Assembly (NCBI RefSeq): GCF_039524015.1
Contig: NZ_BAAAGF010000004.1
Coordinates: 124,001 to 188,000, forward strand
Direction of reading: 5' to 3'
Length of the DNA stretch: 64,000 bases
DNA from: Gaetbulibacter_B jejuensis
GTDB lineage: Bacteria; Bacteroidota; Bacteroidia; Flavobacteriales; Flavobacteriaceae
Below, piece by piece: positions 1 to 7,518 of the stretch. How positions within the stretch are numbered: position 1 is the stretch's first letter; each line of letters starts with the position of its first letter. Position numbers and translations under genes: made by a program. The notes under the pieces were generated by a model. The model saw only the letters and a program-made list of their open reading frames with translations. It had not been told where the DNA came from and made no database searches.

Positions 1-113
1 GGCGATTTCCAGCCAGAAGCCCAAGTAAAAGGCTCTTCAGGGCTAAGTTTTATCGCATTTACTTGCAATAAAACTTCAGCAGTTTTTTTAGCGGTATGTT
101 TGTTAAAAATCAT
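1..113 (-). CDS. pyrE: Orotate phosphoribosyltransferase, N-terminal fragment (cut by window edge)
   Basis: Only the first 37 codons are present, read leftwards from an ATG at 113. They begin MIFNKHTAKKTAEVLLQ and continue to LSPEEPFTWASGWKSP. The FTWASGWKSP segment is characteristic of the start of orotate phosphoribosyltransferase, which makes orotidine 5'-phosphate from orotate and PRPP in pyrimidine synthesis. The gene is divergent from the Nudix gene at 240, an arrangement I recall from related Bacteroidota. The catalytic and PRPP-binding parts lie outside the window, so the call rests on the N-terminus only. Confidence 0.85.
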   Translation of the reverse strand, partial: MIFNKHTAKKTAEVLLQVNAIKLSPEEPFTWASGWKS

Positions 114-239
114 AGCGCAAAACTACACAATTTTGTTAAATTTAAATTTCAAAACTTAAAATAAAATTAATTTTTGAAAATGGTAATATGTGCTTAAAAG
201 TTATATTTTTACCATTGAAAACCTATTTGCCCAAATATT

Positions 240-821
240 ATGTATAAAGTTTTTGTAGGTGACAAACCAATTATATTAACGACTATTGTTAGTGAAGAAA
301 CTAACTTTAAAAACTATTTATTAGATACAGTTAATATTGGTAAAGTTATAAAAGAACTTAATTCTACCAGTTTGGAAGAGGTGAGATTAATACACAAAAA
401 CCCAGATAAACTCCTTAAAAAATTTTTAAAGAAATTACCAAATGTAGTTGCAGGAGGAGGTAAGGTTATTAATGAAAAAGGAGAAACACTTTTTATCTAC
501 CGAAATAAAAAATGGGACTTACCAAAAGGAAAAGCTGAAGCTAAAGAATCGATAGAAGAAACCTCAATTAGAGAAGTGGAAGAGGAGACAGGTGTTAAAG
601 GTCTTGAAATTGTAAAACCGCTTGATACTACCTATCACATTTTTAAGCGAAATGGTAAGCACAAAATAAAAGTAACTTACTGGTTTGAGATGAAAACAAC
701 TTACTCAGGTAAACTTGAACCAGAAGAGAAAGAAGGTATTACCAAGGTAGAATGGCTCAACGAAACGCAACGTCAAGAAGCTATGACAAACTCTTATGCT
801 AATATTAAAATTTTGGTTTAG
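240..821 (+). CDS. Nudix hydrolase
   Basis: This 193-residue protein probably hydrolyses a nucleoside-diphosphate-linked compound in the cytoplasm. A full Nudix box (G-x5-E-x7-REVEEETGV) lies at residues 97-119, preceded by WDLPKGK, and supplies the metal-binding glutamates. About 65 N-terminal residues precede the Nudix fold. The substrate cannot be read from the sequence. The gene is divergent from pyrE, and its last four bases overlap the end of the convergent M14 peptidase gene. The ATG at 240 is the natural start; the 126-base gap to pyrE must hold both promoters. Confidence 0.88.
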   Translation: MYKVFVGDKPIILTTIVSEETNFKNYLLDTVNIGKVIKELNSTSLEEVRLIHKNPDKLLKKFLKKLPNVVAGGGKVINEKGETLFIYRNKKWDLPKGKAEAKESIEETSIREVEEETGVKGLEIVKPLDTTYHIFKRNGKHKIKVTYWFEMKTTYSGKLEPEEKEGITKVEWLNETQRQEAMTNSYANIKILV

Positions 822-2557
822 TGCAATCTGTACACAGGATATTGCAAGTGTGCTTTTTCGTAATAGTCACTTTGTTTATGTAACCAGTCTAATTGCGCAT
901 ACCAGTTATTGTTAAAATTAGTATCTGTTTGTTTTTTCTGTTCAAATTCTGTTTTTAAATCAGGGTTTTTATCTAATAATTCTTTAGCAATATCTTCCCA
1001 TACATAAGGTGAAAAACCTTCTTTTTGTTGCAGAATTGTATCAAAAAAGTTCCAGTTAAAGAATGAGTCTGGTGCTTCAGGTTCTAATGTTTCCATTAAA
1101 TACCTGAACGCATTTTGATGTGTATTAATAATATAATCGCCTTTTAAGAATTTTACTTGTTGTTCTGTTTTAGTAACTTTAGTGTTGTAATGCTGATAAT
1201 GGCCTTCATAAGGCATTTTTCTGCTCTCATAACTTTCAATCTCATAGGATTCTACTGTTATTGTAGTGTCCTTTTTAAACTGGCGCATTTCTACTTGATT
1301 GAGCTTTAAAAGCTCTATTACTTTCCACCAACCTTGTGGAATAATGTAAGCACTTGGTATAGTTACTTCAATGCTTGGTTCAAAATAGTTGTTGTAAACC
1401 ACATCTTTTGTAAATGGTTTTGTGCGATCGTATTTTAAGCGTTGCGCTCCAGTAACCTCGCTTGGTATTCTATTGCCTTCATATCCTTTAAAACTTAATG
1501 TAGAGGTTTTGCTAGTATCGATTTTCCAATCTAGGGTATAGGTCTCAGTATAATCACGAATATGTTCTTCTGTGCTTATTTGTTTCCATTGTATTTTTTG
1601 ATAATCTTCTTCAATAATATCAATCATACTTTTCATAAGTTCATAAGTGCCTTCAACACGTTGTTTGTAGGGTTTTAGCATGTGAGTTTCAACCATCATA
1701 CCTAAAGTGTTAAATAGTGTTGTGTAACCAGTAGAGTATCTTGGGTAGTCCATAAACTGATTAAAACCAGTTTCTGGAGTTCTGTTAAACACATTGACAT
1801 AAGGTGTAATATCCCAATTTTTTGCGCCTAGTTTTTCTTCTAGTTTAGGCATCATTTCGGTATGGATATAATTGCCTAAATCGCCTCCTAATTTATTGTG
1901 TTGTGTGAATAAATGAGTGAGCGTATATTGGTAGTCTGCACCATTGCTTACATGATTATCAATAAATACATCAGGGTTTATTAAATGGTAAATCTCAGTA
2001 AAAGCACGAGCGTTTTTGGTGTCGCATTTTATAAAATCTCTGTTGAGGTCATAGTTTTGAGCATTTCCTCTAAAACCATACGATACAGGTCCATTCTGGT
2101 TTGTTCTTGTTGTAGAATTTCTATTTAAGCTACCTCCAATGTTATATATTGGTATGGTTGCTAAAACAGTGTGTTTAGGCATTTCAATAGTGCCTTGAGC
2201 AATATCTCTGTAAAGCAGCATTGTGGCATCTATACCATCGCTTTCACCAGGATGAATACCATTGTTGATAAGGAGTATGCGCTTATTGTTGGCTCTTATT
2301 TGCGAAAAATCAAAAACTTTGTCAGGGTTTAATGTTACAAGATGAAGTGGTTTGCCAGAATCTGTCTTACCAATTGAGTCTATCGAAATTTCAGGGTAAG
2401 CTTGGGCTAAGTTTTTATAATACAGTATGGTTTCTTCATAAGTGGCAGTTTCCTTGCCTTCACTTTTTTCAAAAACAGTAGTGAAATCATAAGTTTTTTT
2501 GGGGTTGTTTTGGGAGCAAGAACACAGTATTATAAAAAGTAGCGCAAATTTTTTCAT
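818..2557 (-). CDS. M14-family zinc carboxypeptidase, probable lipoprotein
   Basis: This 579-residue exported peptidase has a short signal ending in a lipobox-like LCSC (Cys12 or Cys14), so it is probably anchored in the envelope. M14 zinc-site residues are visible: HPGE with His102 and Glu105, and His202 in FIDNHVSNG. Arg173 in DLNRDF fits the substrate carboxylate-binding arginine, and Glu290 in MVETH is the likely catalytic glutamate. About 250 C-terminal residues are outside the peptidase core and unassigned. The protein is much longer than a simple carboxypeptidase, as in other Bacteroidota M14 proteins. It is convergent with the Nudix gene and probably monocistronic. Confidence 0.85.
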   Translation of the reverse strand: MKKFALLFIILCSCSQNNPKKTYDFTTVFEKSEGKETATYEETILYYKNLAQAYPEISIDSIGKTDSGKPLHLVTLNPDKVFDFSQIRANNKRILLINNGIHPGESDGIDATMLLYRDIAQGTIEMPKHTVLATIPIYNIGGSLNRNSTTRTNQNGPVSYGFRGNAQNYDLNRDFIKCDTKNARAFTEIYHLINPDVFIDNHVSNGADYQYTLTHLFTQHNKLGGDLGNYIHTEMMPKLEEKLGAKNWDITPYVNVFNRTPETGFNQFMDYPRYSTGYTTLFNTLGMMVETHMLKPYKQRVEGTYELMKSMIDIIEEDYQKIQWKQISTEEHIRDYTETYTLDWKIDTSKTSTLSFKGYEGNRIPSEVTGAQRLKYDRTKPFTKDVVYNNYFEPSIEVTIPSAYIIPQGWWKVIELLKLNQVEMRQFKKDTTITVESYEIESYESRKMPYEGHYQHYNTKVTKTEQQVKFLKGDYIINTHQNAFRYLMETLEPEAPDSFFNWNFFDTILQQKEGFSPYVWEDIAKELLDKNPDLKTEFEQKKQTDTNFNNNWYAQLDWLHKQSDYYEKAHLQYPVYRLH

Positions 2558-2577
2558 GTGTATGATTTTTGATATTT

Positions 2578-2585
2578 CAAACTTA
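2578..2585 (-). promoter_or_regulatory. -7 element of the M14 peptidase promoter
   Basis: Read on the minus strand this is TAAGTTTG, a full match to the Bacteroidota TAnnTTTG -7 element. It lies about 20 bases before the peptidase ATG. No clear -33 TTG was found at the usual distance. Confidence 0.45.
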
Positions 2586-2633
2586 CTTAAAATAGTAATT
2601 GATTTTAAGATTGTTATCGTTTTATGTTAGAAT

Positions 2634-2682
2634 ATCCTGGATTTATTTTGTCAAAACCTTAGCAAAATCAAGGATTTTTTTT
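2634..2682 (+). terminator. Terminator-like hairpin in the leader of the 2715 gene
   Basis: Arms ATCCT (2634-2638) plus ATTTTG (2645-2650) pair with CAAAAT (2663-2668) plus AGGAT (2671-2675), followed by eight T at 2675-2682. The T-run follows only on the + strand. No + strand gene ends here, so it would act as an attenuator or as the end of a short RNA ahead of the 2715 gene. The internal loop makes the structure imperfect. Confidence 0.35.
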
Positions 2683-2714
2683 ATTTTTAACTATCCCTTA
2701 TTAACTAAAATAAT

Positions 2715-3113
2715 ATGCAAGAAAGAGAGCTTTCTCACAAATTGTCATTTGGCACTATTATTATTCTCAATGAGCATTTAGCTGAGGTAATTATTGACGA
2801 AGGTGTTGAAATGGACAAAAAACTAATGGAAGAATATCATAATTTTTTACTCGAAAATTTAACGCCTCCATTTTCACTTTTAGTAAACAAACTTCATTCT
2901 TACTCTTATACTTTTGATGTTCAACGTAAGATTTCAAAATTGAAAGAAGTTTTTGCTGTAGCAGTTGTTGTGAACTCAATTGGTAGTAAAATGGCTACTA
3001 AAACAATATTGAGTTTGAATAATGATGAAAACTGGACAATGAAAATGTTTTATCTAAGAGAAGAAGCTTTGATATGGCTTAATGAAGAGAAAAATAAAAG
3101 AATTTCAATGTAA
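2715..3113 (+). CDS. Small conserved hypothetical protein, possibly STAS/SpoIIAA-like
   Basis: This 132-residue protein has no signal peptide or membrane segment. The pattern of short hydrophobic strands alternating with helices, and the central SLLVNKLHSYSYTFD segment, resemble small STAS/SpoIIAA-like proteins common in Flavobacteriaceae. I cannot identify a catalytic motif, and the assignment is fold-level and tentative. It stands alone between the M14 peptidase gene and the hydrolase gene at 3195. A terminator-like hairpin lies in its leader at 2634-2682, so expression may be attenuated. Confidence 0.65.
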   Translation: MQERELSHKLSFGTIIILNEHLAEVIIDEGVEMDKKLMEEYHNFLLENLTPPFSLLVNKLHSYSYTFDVQRKISKLKEVFAVAVVVNSIGSKMATKTILSLNNDENWTMKMFYLREEALIWLNEEKNKRISM

Positions 3114-3166
3114 ATTTTAACACATACTTCATTGATGTCTTTAGAGAAAAATACATTTTAAAGTAG

Positions 3167-3174
3167 TAATTTTG
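3167..3174 (+). promoter_or_regulatory. -7 promoter element before the citrulline hydrolase gene
   Basis: TAATTTTG fits TAnnTTTG and lies about 20 bases before the ATG at 3195. It is followed by GC as in many Bacteroidota promoters. The -33 region is not obvious. Confidence 0.45.
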
Positions 3175-3194
3175 CAGCAGAATTTTTACCAATA

Positions 3195-4127
3195 ATGCAA
3201 CAGATTACGAATACTATTTTAATGATTCGTCCTATAAACTTTAGGATGAACGAACAGACAGCTGTCAACAATTATTTTCAAGAAACTATAGATGTTAAAA
3301 ATGCTGAGATTAATGCCAAAGCTCAAGAAGAGTTTGACGCTTTTGTTGCAAAGTTAAGGCAAGTTGGCATTAATGTAATTGTTGAGCAAGATGATGTGTT
3401 AGCAGATACTCCAGACTCAATTTTTCCTAATAACTGGGTGAGTTTTCATGAAAATGGTGATGTTGCAATTTATCCAATGTTTGCCGAAAACAGAAGAAAA
3501 GAAAGACGCGAAGAGATATTTATTAGGCTTGAAAACGAAGGCTTCAAAATTGAAAATATTATTGACTATACAAGTGCAGAAGATGAAGGTATTTTTCTTG
3601 AAGGAACAGGAAGTTTATTGTTAGATAGAGCTAATGGTAAAGCCTATTGTGCGTTATCACCTAGAGCAGACGAAGAGTTGTTTATTGAGTTTTGTGAAGA
3701 TTTCGACTATTTTCCTGTAGTATTTACCGCTAACCAAACTGTAGATGGTAAGCGGTTACCAATTTACCATACTAATGTAATGATGTGTTTAGCTGAAAAC
3801 TTTGCTGTGATTTGCTTGGATACTATTGATGATAAAAAAGAACGCAAAAATGTTATTCAGCATCTAAAATCGGATGGTAAAGAAATTATAGAAATTACTG
3901 AGTCTCAAATGCATCAGTTTGCTGGTAACATGCTTCAATTAAAAGGAGCAAACAATACACCTTATTTGATAATGAGTAAAGCTGCTCATGATAGTTTGAC
4001 AGCATCGCAAATCTCAAAAATTGAAAAGCATTGTGAGATAATTTCTAGCTCTTTAGAAACTATAGAAACTTGTGGAGGCGGAAGTGCTCGTTGTATGATG
4101 GCTGAGGTGTTTTTACCAAAAAACTAA
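3195..4127 (+). CDS. ctlX: Citrulline hydrolase / amidinotransferase-family protein (CtlX-like)
   Basis: This 310-residue cytoplasmic enzyme belongs to the guanidino-group-modifying (pentein) superfamily. The N-terminus TILMIRPINF, the DSIFPNNWVSFH segment (residues 74-85), His192 and the terminal CGGGSARCMMAE segment match the CtlX group; Cys300 is the likely nucleophile. CtlX is described as acting on citrulline, while relatives act on arginine or dimethylarginine, so the exact substrate is inferred. The stop codon overlaps the end of the convergent CpcT/CpeT-like gene by four bases. No other arginine-metabolism gene is adjacent. Confidence 0.8.
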   Translation: MQQITNTILMIRPINFRMNEQTAVNNYFQETIDVKNAEINAKAQEEFDAFVAKLRQVGINVIVEQDDVLADTPDSIFPNNWVSFHENGDVAIYPMFAENRRKERREEIFIRLENEGFKIENIIDYTSAEDEGIFLEGTGSLLLDRANGKAYCALSPRADEELFIEFCEDFDYFPVVFTANQTVDGKRLPIYHTNVMMCLAENFAVICLDTIDDKKERKNVIQHLKSDGKEIIEITESQMHQFAGNMLQLKGANNTPYLIMSKAAHDSLTASQISKIEKHCEIISSSLETIETCGGGSARCMMAEVFLPKN

Positions 4128-4756
4128 TCTAGCTTATTAAAGATATAACCGCCTTTTTCGGCTCCCCAAATATGTTCTCCTTTATCGTCAAATCCTCTAT
4201 CCCATGAGATGATTTTGTCTTGGAAAATTTCAACTTCGCTAGTTGCGTATGAAGCTCCATATAGAGTGCTTTCGCATGTTTTTTCTCCTGTTTCACCTTT
4301 AAAATGATTAGAGTCTAAACGTTTAAGGAGTACTTCACATCCTTCTTTTTTAGAAACTTGTTGTATTGATAGCGAGTCAAAAGCTTGAGGTGTTTTCCAT
4401 TTTCCTATCCATAACGAGTCGTTTTCAATTGTGTAAATAGCAGAACTATAAACACTATCATTTAATTTAGTTACTTCGTATATACGTTGTCTGTAAGGAT
4501 TGTTTTGTCTTGCGTTTAAAGCTTGCTCTACATAAAGGTAATTACCTTTGTCTTTCCAAATAGGGTACATGTGAAGCGAAATATTAAAATAAGTTGAGTC
4601 AACTTTTGCTTGAGCTTCAGAATTGTATGAACCTTGCATTATTGTAAATAACTCTTCAAGGTGATTAGGAGCTTCTGTGCTTTCAGCTGTTTTTTGAGAA
4701 TCTTTACAACTATAAAATGCTATTAGTGTAGCAAGTGAAAGTATAAATTGTTTCAT
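4124..4756 (-). CDS. CpcT/CpeT-family lipoprotein
   Basis: This 210-residue protein has an N-terminal signal ending in FYSC, so it is probably a lipoprotein. The order of segments LFTIMQGSYNSEAQA, TYFNISLHMYPIW, YLYVEQALNARQNNPYRQRIYEV and CEVLLKRL matches the CpcT/CpeT family. That family is named for phycobilin lyases of cyanobacteria, but nothing else here suggests phycobiliproteins. In this host it is more likely a lipocalin-like binding protein of unknown ligand. It is convergent with ctlX and lies downstream of the TPR kinase gene on the same strand, 43 bases away. Confidence 0.75.
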   Translation of the reverse strand: MKQFILSLATLIAFYSCKDSQKTAESTEAPNHLEELFTIMQGSYNSEAQAKVDSTYFNISLHMYPIWKDKGNYLYVEQALNARQNNPYRQRIYEVTKLNDSVYSSAIYTIENDSLWIGKWKTPQAFDSLSIQQVSKKEGCEVLLKRLDSNHFKGETGEKTCESTLYGASYATSEVEIFQDKIISWDRGFDDKGEHIWGAEKGGYIFNKLD

Positions 4757-4799
4757 CTTAGTGTTATGGCTTTTGCGCTAAGATAAACAAAAATGTTAT

Positions 4800-6884
4800 T
4801 TAAGAAGAAGACTTTGTTTTTGGGAGTTCAACAAAAAATTTAGTTCCCACATTTTGAACACTTTCAACCCAAATTCTACCATCATTAAGTTCAACTAGTT
4901 CTTTGCAAATAGTTAATCCTAATCCTGTACCTTTTTCGTTTTTGGTACCTATTGTAGTAAATGTATTGTTTTTAAATAGCTTGTTTAGATTCTCTGGAGA
5001 AATACCAACTCCAGTATCTTCTACGCATATTAAGGATTTACCATTTTGGTCTCTGTTTGAAACAGTTATAGCATCACCAATTCTACTAAACTTAACAGCA
5101 TTTGTAAGTAGATTTTGAATTACAATTTCTATCATGCTTTTATCGGCATAAACAAAATCTCTTTGCGACTCGTCAATTAAAACAATTCGTTTTTGTTCAA
5201 CCTTTTGTTCTATTAATCCCATTTTATTGTGGAATACATCTTGGATGTTGAATAACTCAGGGTTAGACTCTAAGTTTTGCATTTGGGATTTAGACCAGTT
5301 TAATAGGTTAAAAAGTAATAAAGAAGCATTGTCAGCATTCTCACTTAATTCAGGGATAAGCTCATAAAATTCTTCTTTGGTAAGACTGTCTTCGCGAAGC
5401 AAATCAATAAATCCTTTAATGGACGAAATCGAATCTTTTAAATCGTGAGATACTATAGAAAACAAACGATCTTTTACTTTGTTAACCTCTTCTAAATGGT
5501 GTGTTTGCTCTAATATAGCTTCGTTTTGTAACTCTATCTGTTTGTTTTTTTCTTCAAGTTCTCTAGCGTATTCTAAGCGTTTTCTATGTTTTAGGTGAGA
5601 AATAACTAAAACAAGTAAGGATACTAAAACAGCAAAAGCTAAGACGTAACTTAGCAGTTTTAATCGTTTAATAGATTTTTCATTCTCTTTATTTATTGCT
5701 TCATTTTCAATACTCACCTCGTTAGTAAACGCTTCGTCAATATTGGTTTCAGTAACAGGAGTAGTAATTACAGGTATTTTGGGTTGACTCTCTTTATCAA
5801 GTTCAGTTTTTAAGTCATAATATTTTCCTTGCCAGAAAAATGCATTTTGATATTGCTTTTGTATGGAGTCTAGCTCTTTGTGGAGTTTGTAGTTTTTTAA
5901 AAGCTCATGTTTGTTAACTCCATTTTTTGCAATACTGTAGGCTTCGTCTAATTGTGCTTGGGCAAGTTTTAACTTGTTTTGTTTTAAATTGAGATGACCT
6001 ATGGAGTTTAATGACCTAAGTAATCCATCTTCATTTTGTGTGTTTCTGTTGTATTTTAATCCTTCAAGTAAATACTCTGCAGCTTTTTCATATTCTCTAA
6101 ACTGCAAATATTCTTCACCAATTCGAGGTAAAATTTCTCCTCTTAAGTCATTATCATTTTCAGTATCTAAAAGATTTAAAACTTTCTCAAAATACTCAAT
6201 AGCTTTTCTGTGTTCTTTTCTTTCAGAATAAAGTAAAGCAATGTTTTTGGTTGAGTTTTTAATTCCAGCATTGTCTTGTAGTTGGGTTCTAACGTTTAAA
6301 GCTTTATAATTAAACTCAAGCGCTTTATCTATTTGGTTTGTATTGTAGTAAGCTTCGGCTAAACTATTGTAGGCTAAACTAAGTTCTTCTCTTAAGTTCA
6401 TGCGTTCAAAAACCTGAATAGCTAATAAAGCATTTTCAAGACCTTCAGCATAGTTTCCACGTTTAATTTCAATAAGACCAATACCATTACTAACTCTGGC
6501 ATAACCTAGTGTGTCGTCAAGTTCTTTAAATAGTCTCTTGGACTTATTGTAACTATCAATTGCGTTGTAGTAATCATTTTTTGTTGAATAAATAAGGGCT
6601 TTAAAATATTTGGCTTCGGCAATTGCTCTTTTATATTTTAAAGTTTCAGATAACCTTTCAGTTTGGTCAATAAACAATAACGCTTTTTTGTAGTCTTTTA
6701 CAGTGTATAGCTTTTCAATTAATAAAAGGGAAGTTTCAACCTTTGCAGAATCCTGAGGTTGGTAAGCTAATTGAATAGTTAGGTGTTCAATCTCTGATTG
6801 AATAAAAAGACTATCCTTCTCTATTTTTTGAGCAAAAGTAGAGAGCACAGAAAAAAAAGCAGCTAAAGTTATTAACTGTTTCAT
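4800..6884 (-). CDS. TPR-domain sensor histidine kinase
   Basis: This 694-residue membrane sensor starts with a signal peptide ending in TFAQK. It carries about seven tetratricopeptide repeats over residues 25-340, then a transmembrane segment near 407-428 and a short coiled coil. The HisKA helix has phospho-acceptor His480 in SIVSHDLKD. The HATPase domain shows an N-box NLLTNAVKFS (about 592-602) and a G-box GTGLGLTI. The TPRs are predicted to be periplasmic. No receiver domain is fused and no response regulator gene is adjacent, so the partner is unknown. The neighbouring CpcT/CpeT-like gene may be co-transcribed. Confidence 0.88.
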   Translation of the reverse strand: MKQLITLAAFFSVLSTFAQKIEKDSLFIQSEIEHLTIQLAYQPQDSAKVETSLLLIEKLYTVKDYKKALLFIDQTERLSETLKYKRAIAEAKYFKALIYSTKNDYYNAIDSYNKSKRLFKELDDTLGYARVSNGIGLIEIKRGNYAEGLENALLAIQVFERMNLREELSLAYNSLAEAYYNTNQIDKALEFNYKALNVRTQLQDNAGIKNSTKNIALLYSERKEHRKAIEYFEKVLNLLDTENDNDLRGEILPRIGEEYLQFREYEKAAEYLLEGLKYNRNTQNEDGLLRSLNSIGHLNLKQNKLKLAQAQLDEAYSIAKNGVNKHELLKNYKLHKELDSIQKQYQNAFFWQGKYYDLKTELDKESQPKIPVITTPVTETNIDEAFTNEVSIENEAINKENEKSIKRLKLLSYVLAFAVLVSLLVLVISHLKHRKRLEYARELEEKNKQIELQNEAILEQTHHLEEVNKVKDRLFSIVSHDLKDSISSIKGFIDLLREDSLTKEEFYELIPELSENADNASLLLFNLLNWSKSQMQNLESNPELFNIQDVFHNKMGLIEQKVEQKRIVLIDESQRDFVYADKSMIEIVIQNLLTNAVKFSRIGDAITVSNRDQNGKSLICVEDTGVGISPENLNKLFKNNTFTTIGTKNEKGTGLGLTICKELVELNDGRIWVESVQNVGTKFFVELPKTKSSS

Positions 6885-7134
6885 CTTCTACAATTAGTGT
6901 TATAAATTGCAATGCTGCTTTGACGCCAACTTGCCTTGAGGGATAGGAAAAGTAAAAACACAAAACACAATAACAATCCTGTTAAAGGTTGAAAAATAGG
7001 TATCATCAACGATTGGGACTTTGATTAATAGCTTTCCAAAAATCTTTAAAAGGGTTATAAAAAGCTAATTTCTAGGTTTTACTACCAAAAAATTAGATAA
7101 AAGGAATATTATTTAATTTTAAAAATTTTCCTAC

Positions 7135-7182
7135 TCGATGAACGGTAAAAAATCATAGAAAAACTACACTTTTATCGACGAA
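7135..7182. repeat. Direct octamer pair, possible operator
   Basis: TCGATGAA at 7135-7142 and TCGACGAA at 7175-7182 start exactly 40 bases apart, close to four helical turns. Both lie in an otherwise AT-only stretch. A same-face protein-binding pair is possible; no regulator is identified. Confidence 0.3.
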
Positions 7183-7488
7183 ATGCACGTTAATTAAAGT
7201 TATTAACAAATTTTTGTTTAAAATATTGATTGTCAGAATTTTAGTATTAAAAATAAATTTTGAAGTAATTTGATAACGCTACGCTATAACTTCACAAAAC
7301 TTAATTAATTTACCATTCTTAATTTAAGACTGTTATTTTTTTCAAACAAGAGTATATTTTAAAAAGCAGACTTCAATGGCAAATTGTCAATCGCTTTTTT
7401 TACATTCCATATAAACTTAGATTTCTGTATTGTGCTTTAAGATTAAGTATTTAAGCGGCATTGGGTCTTAAAATTTTAATAAAAATGC

Positions 7489-7496
7489 TATCTTTG
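7489..7496 (+). promoter_or_regulatory. -7 element of the argS promoter
   Basis: TATCTTTG, followed by CAC, fits the TAnnTTTG consensus and lies 22 bases before the argS ATG. The nearest TTG upstream (7461-7463) is 25 bases away, longer than usual, so the -33 box is uncertain. Confidence 0.5.
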
Positions 7497-7518
7497 CACA
7501 CTTAAAAATTAACTACAA

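Larger units (their letters stand above)
6885..7518. other. 634-base gene-free region between the TPR kinase and argS
   Basis: No convincing coding frame was seen on either strand. It is very AT-rich. It contains a pair of near-identical octamers 40 bases apart (7135-7182) and the argS promoter element at its right end. It is the longest empty stretch in the window. Confidence 0.6.

Noticed and set aside
2599..2781. 60-residue frame overlapping the start of the 2715 gene
   Set aside because: It runs through the hairpin and T-run and out of frame into a better supported gene.
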